DNA of 64,000 bases from Chloroflexota bacterium. Its GTDB lineage: Bacteria; Chloroflexota; Anaerolineae; Anaerolineales; Villigracilaceae. This document shows positions 59,220 to 64,000 of the stretch, piece after piece. The position numbers and the translations under genes were made by a program. Where the stretch lies: NCBI GenBank assembly GCA_016234485.1, contig JACRBL010000008.1:100493-164492 (forward strand), read 5' to 3'. The notes beneath the pieces are model-generated. The model was not told where the DNA came from and searched no databases. It saw only the letters and a program-made list of their open reading frames with translations. The stretch's first letter is position 1, and every line of letters begins with the position of its first letter.

Positions 59220-59528
59220 ATGCCTCAATATCTTTACCTGCTCAAACCCACCCGCCTCGGCATGTTGACCGAGTCCACGCCTGAGGAGGACGCGGCAGTT
59301 TTGCGTCACTTTGCGTATCTCAAAGACTTGACGGAGAAGGGAGTGATGATCCTCGTGGGGCGGACGCTGAACGAGGACGAGTCGACGTTTGGGATCGCGG
59401 TCTTCGAGGCGGAGGATGAATCGGCGGCGCGAACGATCATGGAGGGCGACCCCGCTGTCCAGTCGGGGGTGATGCGAGCGACGTTGTATCCGTATAAAGT
59501 TGCGCTGATGCGCGCGCAGAAGTCATGA
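59220..59528 (+). CDS. YciI-family protein
   Basis: This 102-residue protein has the ferredoxin-like alpha/beta fold of YciI/muconolactone-isomerase-like proteins, with HFAYLKDLTEKGVMILVGRT near residue 30 and VFEAEDESAARTIMEGDPAV near 60. Conserved His and Asp residues suggest catalysis or binding, but no reaction is established. The likely leaderless start lies 12 bp after the toroid gene's stop codon. It is followed 10 bp later by the next small gene. Confidence 0.85.
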   Translation: MPQYLYLLKPTRLGMLTESTPEEDAAVLRHFAYLKDLTEKGVMILVGRTLNEDESTFGIAVFEAEDESAARTIMEGDPAVQSGVMRATLYPYKVALMRAQKS

Positions 59529-59538
59529 AAGGAGTCCC

Positions 59539-60015
59539 ATGCAGATCATCTTCAACGGCAAGTCTTATAACAGTATCGAAGAAATGCCTGCCAATGAGCG
59601 CGAGGCCTATGAAAGCATGTTCAAGATTTTTCAGGATGCGAATGGCAACGGCATTCCCGATTTTCTGGAAGGCGATATTGCGAAGAACGTGACCGCCGCC
59701 TTCACCAATGCAGTGCATTACGATGGCGTGGCTTATAACAACCTGGATGAATTGCCGCCCGAGGCGCGCGAAAAAGTGAAGGCCGCGTTCGTGAAGTTGA
59801 ATCATCTCGGCCTGATCGCGGGAGAGCCGACAGGCGCGCCCGCGCGACCCAAGCCGCCCGCGTTCGAGCCTGCCTTTAAATCGTCGAAGCCATTGATTCC
59901 ACAGGAGCCTGTCTTCGAGCAGAGCGGGAGCAGGAACTGGATGATCATCCTCGGCTTTTTGGCTGTGGCGCTGTTTTGCGCGCTGGCTTTTGCGGTGTAT
60001 ATGTTTGTGAAGTAA
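59539..60015 (+). CDS. hypothetical tail-anchored membrane protein
   Basis: This 158-residue protein has two similar N-terminal modules (QIIFNGKSYNSIEEMPANER and VHYDGVAYNNLDELPPEAR), each a short strand plus helix. A Pro/Ala linker and one C-terminal membrane helix follow (WMIILGFLAVALFCALAFAV). The internal repeat is clear. It is probably anchored by its tail with the modules in the cytoplasm. The function is unknown. Confidence 0.7.
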   Translation: MQIIFNGKSYNSIEEMPANEREAYESMFKIFQDANGNGIPDFLEGDIAKNVTAAFTNAVHYDGVAYNNLDELPPEAREKVKAAFVKLNHLGLIAGEPTGAPARPKPPAFEPAFKSSKPLIPQEPVFEQSGSRNWMIILGFLAVALFCALAFAVYMFVK

Positions 60016-60030
60016 GCCGCTTTGTAAAAT

Positions 60031-60071
60031 CAAAAAGTCCCTAAAGTTTTGAGCTTTAGGGACTTTGCTTT
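60031..60071. terminator. bidirectional intrinsic terminator
   Basis: AAAGTCCCTAAAG and CTTTAGGGACTTT form a 13-bp stem flanked by A and T runs between convergent genes. Confidence 0.9.
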
Positions 60072-60080
60072 TTGGGGAAA

Positions 60081-61001
60081 TTATTTCTCGTGAATATCGT
60101 GCATGGAAATTTCGTCGTCCACGGGTTCGAGATGGGTGTGGACGATCGCGTCGGGCAGTTCCCCGCGGATGTCGCCCTCGAAGTCTTCGGCGATGTGATG
60201 CGCGTCGTGGAGAGTCCACGCGCCAGGCATCAGCACATGCACCGAAACGAAACGCCGCGACGCGGATTGACGAGTCCGCAACGCGTGGAAGGCTACGCCT
60301 CGCCCGCGATATTTTTCCATGACCGATTCGATGGCCTTCTGTTCCTGCTCGGGCAGGGACGCGTCCATCAACCCCGCTACCGACCGACGGAGGATCTGGT
60401 ACGCCGCCCAGACGATGTTCAACCCGACCAGGATGGCGATGATCGGGTCGAGCGCTTGCCAGCCTGTGAGAGCCACAATTCCAATGCCGACGATGACGCC
60501 CGCCGAAGTCCACACATCCGTCATCAAGTGATGCGCGTCTGCTTCGAGCGTGATCGAATTCTCCCGTTTGCCCGCCTTCATTAGGATGCGTGATGCGGCC
60601 AGGTTGATCGCCGAAGCGCCAGCCGAAACGATCAGGCCGATGCCGAGTTGTTCCAAAGGCTGGGGGTTAAAAAACCGCTGGATCGCTGTTAAGATGATTC
60701 CCCCCGCGGCCACGAGGATGAGAAACCCTTCGGTGGTACTCGAAAAATACTCGGCCTTGCTGTGGCCGTAGGCGTGATCGTCGTCGGCGGGACGCGCCGC
60801 CACGGTCAACATAGCGAGGGCCATGATCCCTGCCACCAGGTTCACGAGCGATTCGACCGCGTCGGATAGGAGGCCCACCGAGTTGGTGAGCAGGTACGCG
60901 CTCGATTTCAGCGCGATCGTCAAGACCGACGCGCCGATTGAAATCCATGCGAAGCGGGTTAAGGATGCGCGATTGACCGATTGTGGTTTTGAGTGAGACA
61001 T
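60081..61001 (-). CDS. cation diffusion facilitator (CDF) exporter
   Basis: This 306-residue divalent-metal/proton antiporter has six helices. Metal-site motifs are NSVGLLSDAVESLVNL near residue 38 and LEADAHHLMTDVWTSAG near 155 (HxxxD pattern), with DDHAYGHSKAEYFSS in the loop. The cytoplasmic C-terminal domain is His/Asp-rich. TATCAT lies seven bases before the ATG chosen (MSHSKPQSVNRAS), suggesting a leaderless mRNA. The transported metal is probably zinc, iron or manganese. Confidence 0.92.
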   Translation of the reverse strand: MSHSKPQSVNRASLTRFAWISIGASVLTIALKSSAYLLTNSVGLLSDAVESLVNLVAGIMALAMLTVAARPADDDHAYGHSKAEYFSSTTEGFLILVAAGGIILTAIQRFFNPQPLEQLGIGLIVSAGASAINLAASRILMKAGKRENSITLEADAHHLMTDVWTSAGVIVGIGIVALTGWQALDPIIAILVGLNIVWAAYQILRRSVAGLMDASLPEQEQKAIESVMEKYRGRGVAFHALRTRQSASRRFVSVHVLMPGAWTLHDAHHIAEDFEGDIRGELPDAIVHTHLEPVDDEISMHDIHEK

Positions 61002-61008
61002 GGGTCGG

Positions 61009-61014
61009 ATGATA
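61009..61014 (-). promoter_or_regulatory. -10 box next to the CDF start
   Basis: TATCAT reads leftward and ends seven bases before the ATG. The gap has no ribosome site. Confidence 0.4.
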
Positions 61015-61076
61015 CTCCCATGTTTTGTAACTGCAAAGAGACGAAACTCATTTTCCCTCTTTTCAAGAACGAGCGA

Positions 61077-61113
61077 ACGCTTGCGTCCGTCAATGGGGCG
61101 CAAGCGTTCGGCT
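61077..61113 (-). terminator. possible terminator after the epimerase gene
   Basis: CGAACGCTTGCG and CGCAAGCGTTCG form a perfect 12-bp stem. The T-run on either side is short, so termination strength is unclear. Confidence 0.5.
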
Positions 61114-61135
61114 CTTTTCGTGCGTGGTTTTGCGC

Positions 61136-62119
61136 CTACGTCAGCGCGCTTTTTTGTTGGATTTGCGAAGCGGCGCTTTTCTTCTGCGTTTCCATATCCT
61201 CGCGCAACCAGGCGACAGTGGTTTTCATGGCTTCGTGTAGCGGAGCGCCTTTCCAGCCGAAGGCCTGCTCGGCTTTGCTGGTGTCAACGATGAATGGCTT
61301 GTTCCACTCGTAAATCATCTCTACCGATTCACGCGCGTCGGGATTGAACAGGCCGATGAAGCGCATCATGTTCGCGCCCGCCAGCAGATATTTCACCTTG
61401 CGCCCGATGACCTCTTCCATGATCTGGACCAACTCGGCCTGCGTCACCGCGGGTGCGCTGGGCGTGAACCAAATTTGGCCGAGCGCGTCCTCGCGCGTCC
61501 CGAGCGTGGCGAGCAGTTTGCCGAAGTCCGGCGCGTACGTGAACGCGTGCGGTTGATCCATGCGTCCGATCAGGTTGATGGATTTGCCCAACAGCGCGGG
61601 ACGAATCGCCATATCCGTGACGGCGTGGTCATCGGGGCCGAAGAAGTTCGATCCCCGCCCGATCGCCGCACGGACTTTGCCCGCGCGGTGCGCGTCCATG
61701 ACCGCGCCCGCCATCTCGGCGCGGACGCGTCCCTTTTTGGTGTGCGGCTGGTACGGCGAGTCTTCGCGGATGGGTTGCCCGTCCGTATCGCCGTACATGT
61801 AGAGATTGTCGGCGGCGATGAATTTTGTTTTGTTCGCAATCGCCGCGTCCAAGATCGCGGCCTGGAAGCGGGGGAATTTTTCAGCCCACTCGTGGTAACG
61901 CGGCTGGGCGCATTGATAGACCGCCGCCGCGCCGCGCGTCCACTCGATGTTCTTGGCCGCGTCGAACGCGTCGCCCGCCACGATCTCCGCGCCTTCGGGC
62001 AGACGGTCGGTCTTCCCCGAGCGGTTGATGAGACGAACCCGCTTGCCTTGCTTGAGCAGTTCGCGCGCCGTCCACTTTCCAAGAGGACCCGTTCCAAAAA
62101 TGACATGAAGTTCAGACAT
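61136..62119 (-). CDS. NAD(P)-dependent epimerase/dehydratase-like protein
   Basis: This 327-residue atypical SDR begins LHVIFGTGPLGKWTARELLK (glycine motif GxGxxG) and RVRLINRSGKTDRLPEGAEI. The central part has AADNLYMYGDTDGQPIREDS with the Tyr of the active site. AGGAGAA precedes the ATG. It lies 3 bp after the TetR-family gene on the same strand, so both are probably cotranscribed and the enzyme may be a target of the regulator. Confidence 0.87.
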   Translation of the reverse strand: MSELHVIFGTGPLGKWTARELLKQGKRVRLINRSGKTDRLPEGAEIVAGDAFDAAKNIEWTRGAAAVYQCAQPRYHEWAEKFPRFQAAILDAAIANKTKFIAADNLYMYGDTDGQPIREDSPYQPHTKKGRVRAEMAGAVMDAHRAGKVRAAIGRGSNFFGPDDHAVTDMAIRPALLGKSINLIGRMDQPHAFTYAPDFGKLLATLGTREDALGQIWFTPSAPAVTQAELVQIMEEVIGRKVKYLLAGANMMRFIGLFNPDARESVEMIYEWNKPFIVDTSKAEQAFGWKGAPLHEAMKTTVAWLREDMETQKKSAASQIQQKSALT

Positions 62120-62122
62120 GAT

Positions 62123-62830
62123 TTATTCTCCTAATCCAACGAATTGATTTTTCAAAGACTCGATCTCCCGACGAAAAATCTCGCCAGGATCGGTGATGAA
62201 CGACGGCGTGTGATGACTCAGCTCGAGTGAGACGAGGCCATGCACGCGGCTCCACACCGCATAAGCCAGATACAACGACTCAATGTGAACGTCCACGCCT
62301 GATTGATCCACGAACCCCTTCCACGCAACCAACATGGATTTCAGCGCGGGCATCAACTTCGGAAGCCGCTCCACCCGCAACTTGCCCGCCTCGTACAGCG
62401 CTTGAATCGTCTCAATCAACGGGGTGAGCGCCCAGGCCGCGGCGGGTGTGGTCACATCCTCGGGCGCCACATATCCAGGGATGGGCGTGCCGAAAATGAG
62501 TTGATAGCGTTGTTCATATTCCAGCGCCCACTCGCGATACGCAATTCCCTGCGCGGTAAAGCGCGCTTCCAATTTGCTCGCGGAAATATTCGCAACAACC
62601 TGCCTCTGCGAATCTGCCAGCGAGTTGAACGCGTCCACGATCAGCGCGGTCACCAGGTCATCGCGGCGCGGGAAGTAGTTGTAAATGGCGGGCGCTGTGA
62701 TCTTGAGTTCACGCGCGATCGCCCGCAACGAAAGGGCAGGGGCGCCAAACTCTGCGATCTGCTTCCAGGCCGTTTCCTTGATGGCTTCCTGCAAATTTTG
62801 AATTTGCTTCTTTTTGATCGGTCGAACCAT
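62123..62830 (-). CDS. TetR-family transcriptional regulator
   Basis: This 235-residue repressor has an N-terminal helix-turn-helix at about 25-65 (LSLRAIARELKITAPAIYNY followed by FPRRDDLV), with a ligand-binding C-terminal domain of the WHG type. AAAGGAG precedes the ATG. A palindrome in the intergenic region to the divergent APH-type gene is its probable operator, so it may control itself, the epimerase and the APH-type gene. Confidence 0.92.
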   Translation of the reverse strand: MVRPIKKKQIQNLQEAIKETAWKQIAEFGAPALSLRAIARELKITAPAIYNYFPRRDDLVTALIVDAFNSLADSQRQVVANISASKLEARFTAQGIAYREWALEYEQRYQLIFGTPIPGYVAPEDVTTPAAAWALTPLIETIQALYEAGKLRVERLPKLMPALKSMLVAWKGFVDQSGVDVHIESLYLAYAVWSRVHGLVSLELSHHTPSFITDPGEIFRREIESLKNQFVGLGE

Positions 62831-62859
62831 GAGAGTCTCCTTTAATAAACACTGTAAAT

Positions 62860-62872
62860 ATACACTGTGTAT
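62860..62872. promoter_or_regulatory. probable TetR-family operator
   Basis: ATACAC, one base and GTGTAT form a perfect 13-bp palindrome, with a half-site-like ACTGTAAAT next to it. It lies between the divergent TetR and APH-type starts. Confidence 0.65.
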
Positions 62873-62887
62873 TTATCTTTGTCAAGA

Positions 62888-62893
62888 TATAAT
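62888..62893 (+). promoter_or_regulatory. -10 box of a leaderless promoter (APH-type gene)
   Basis: TATAAT ends seven bases before the ATG. The TetR-type palindrome lies 15 bp upstream, where it would cover the -35 region. Confidence 0.55.
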
Positions 62894-62900
62894 TTCGTAC

Positions 62901-63833
62901 ATGGACTCGCTCCCCCAACCCTTCATCCAAAACCTGACCGTCGCCTTCGGACGCGACAAAACTGTGGACTGGGTTGCCCGCCTCCCCAGCCTGCTCTCCC
63001 TCGCCGCCTCACGCTGGGACCTCGAGCCGGGCGCGCCCGTAGACGCGTTATCCTACAACTATGTTTGTCACGCCACCATGCTCCCCTCTCCTACCAGGAG
63101 AGGGGCCGGGGGTAAGGTCATCCTCAAAATCGGCATCCCCAACCGCGAACTCACCAGCGAGATTGAATGCCTGCGCGCCTGGGGTGGATTGGCAATTCAC
63201 CCTACCGTCCGCCTGCTCGCCTTCGACCCCGAAAACGGCCTGCTCCTGCTCGAACGCCTCCGCCCTGGCAGAGACCTCGCCTCCCTCGCGGACAACGAGC
63301 GCGCCACCGAAATCGCGGCGGACGTGATGTCTCGTCTCTGGATTCCTGCGCAAGATAATCCCAACTTCATCACCCTCAAAGGCTGGTTCGATGAATTACA
63401 GAATCTCCGCCCGCGCTTCGGCGGCGGGACAGGTCCCTTCCCCGCGCGCCTCCTCGAAACCGCCGAGGGACTCCTCCGCGACCTGTTCGCCGAAGACGAG
63501 CGCTGGCTTATCCACGGCGACTGTCATCATTACAACATTCTCTCCCACGGCGACGAATGGCGCGTGATTGACCCGAAGGGCGTGATCGGCGCGCGCGAGT
63601 ACGAGGCGGCTCCGTTCATGCTCAATCCCATCAACCAGCCGCGTCCCGAAATCAAACGCGAGACAAATCGCCGCCTCGATATTTTCTCTGAAAGGCTCGG
63701 CTTGGATCGCCAACGTCTCTGGGCGTGGACGGTGGCGCATTCAGTTCTATCCGCGTGGTGGGATTTGCAGGAGGATGGCACAGGAGGGGAGTTTGCGATT
63801 GCCTGTGGCGAGGCGTTTTTGGATATTTCCTAG
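62901..63833 (+). CDS. APH(6)/hydroxyurea-kinase-like phosphotransferase
   Basis: This 310-residue kinase-like protein resembles streptomycin 6-phosphotransferase and hydroxyurea resistance proteins. The catalytic loop is LIHGDCHHYNILSHG near residue 208, with the metal Asp in WRVIDPKGVIGAREYEAAPF near 225. GLLLLERLRPGRDLASL is the hinge region. A family A insert lies at about 61-73 (LPSPTRRGAGGKV), just before the strand bearing the expected ATP-binding Lys. The true substrate is unknown. Confidence 0.87.
   Translation: MDSLPQPFIQNLTVAFGRDKTVDWVARLPSLLSLAASRWDLEPGAPVDALSYNYVCHATMLPSPTRRGAGGKVILKIGIPNRELTSEIECLRAWGGLAIHPTVRLLAFDPENGLLLLERLRPGRDLASLADNERATEIAADVMSRLWIPAQDNPNFITLKGWFDELQNLRPRFGGGTGPFPARLLETAEGLLRDLFAEDERWLIHGDCHHYNILSHGDEWRVIDPKGVIGAREYEAAPFMLNPINQPRPEIKRETNRRLDIFSERLGLDRQRLWAWTVAHSVLSAWWDLQEDGTGGEFAIACGEAFLDIS
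63080..63110 (+). repeat. family A palindrome inside the APH-type gene
   Basis: CCCCTCTCCT, ACC and AGGAGAGGGG followed by CCGGGGG is translated as LPSPTRRGAGG. It is very close to the intergenic copy near 23620-23655. Confidence 0.85.
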
Positions 63834-63907
63834 GACGCGGAGAACGCAGATGTACGCGAAAAACATATATGGTGACACCTGTCCCCTTTGAGGAGCGGTG
63901 CGGCCGC

Positions 63908-63913
63908 TATAAT
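63908..63913 (+). promoter_or_regulatory. -10 box before the last gene
   Basis: TATAAT lies 15 bp before the ATG at 63929, with AAAGAGGTG between them as ribosome site. Confidence 0.5.
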
Positions 63914-63928
63914 CTAAAGAGGTGACAA

Positions 63929-64000
63929 ATGAGCAACGAACAAGAAATCAGTCGGCAGGAAGCCAAAACGCCCGAGCAACGGTTCTTGCAGACTTTGCAG
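63929..64000 (+). CDS. 5' end of a gene running off the window
   Basis: An ATG preceded by AGAGGTG opens a frame that stays open to the window edge (MSNEQEISRQEAKTPEQRFL, 24 codons in total). The sequence is polar and helical. The piece is too short to name. Confidence 0.6.
   Translation, partial: MSNEQEISRQEAKTPEQRFLQTLQ

Overview
The window is about 64 kb of GC-rich bacterial chromosome. Gene content suggests a member of the Chloroflexota, probably class Anaerolineae. The reasons are an FMN riboswitch in front of a RibXY-type flavin ABC transporter, a T-box in front of valS, many lipobox lipoproteins with low-complexity Thr/Pro linkers, an SCO1664-type kinase-like protein, and a methylmalonyl-CoA mutase large subunit lacking its own B12 domain. 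This is inferred from family content; no rRNA or tRNA was seen. No phage, insertion sequence, plasmid gene or CRISPR array was recognised.

Layout. 1-4.8 kb: hypothetical gene, SCO1664-like protein and three tandem lipoproteins sharing one signal-peptide cassette. 4.9-14.3 kb: housekeeping genes (fused 2-oxoacid dehydrogenase E1, PGI/PMI, GT39-like membrane glycosyltransferase, surE, aldo/keto reductase, NUDIX) and low-GC hypotheticals. 14.3-18.7 kb: a pyrCBFE operon on the minus strand behind an intrinsic terminator and a possible 27-codon leader peptide, with a broken copy of the pyrE 3' end nearby. 18.8-26.5 kb: phosphonate-type binding lipoprotein, acyl-CoA mutase, LTD lipoprotein and two tandem NmrA-like/DUF2867 proteins. 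26.5-29.7 kb: cobalamin riboswitch and btuFCD-type transporter. 30-34.7 kb: TauE exporter, low-GC gene, T-box and valS. 34.9-39.7 kb: M32 carboxypeptidase, ferredoxin, FMN riboswitch and ribXYZ-like transporter. 40-45.5 kb: branched-chain aminotransferase and a membrane protein/DUF4129/DUF4350/MoxR operon. 45.7-52.8 kb: surface-glycan genes with two sulfotransferases. 52.9-64 kb: histidine kinase, hydrolase, rdgB, queG, TumE/TumA toxin-antitoxin, alpha-toroid protein, CDF exporter, epimerase, TetR regulator and an APH-type kinase.

Two themes run through the window. First, regulatory RNA is dense: cobalamin and FMN riboswitches, a valS T-box and a pyr attenuator lie within 20 kb, and several genes have a good -10 box only 5-10 nt before the start codon, suggesting leaderless mRNAs. 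B12 import fits the B12-dependent enzymes present (acyl-CoA mutase, QueG).

Second, and most unusual, the DNA is peppered with short repeat families. These are palindromes, and stuttering 10-13-mers, occurring in intergenic spacers, inside riboswitch leaders, and in frame inside conserved genes. ValS carries three such inserts; E1, PGI/PMI, the GT39-like protein, PyrC, PyrF, QueG and the APH-type kinase carry one or two each. The pattern resembles the Rickettsia palindromic elements, but with several unrelated families. I consider this the best candidate for an undescribed system.
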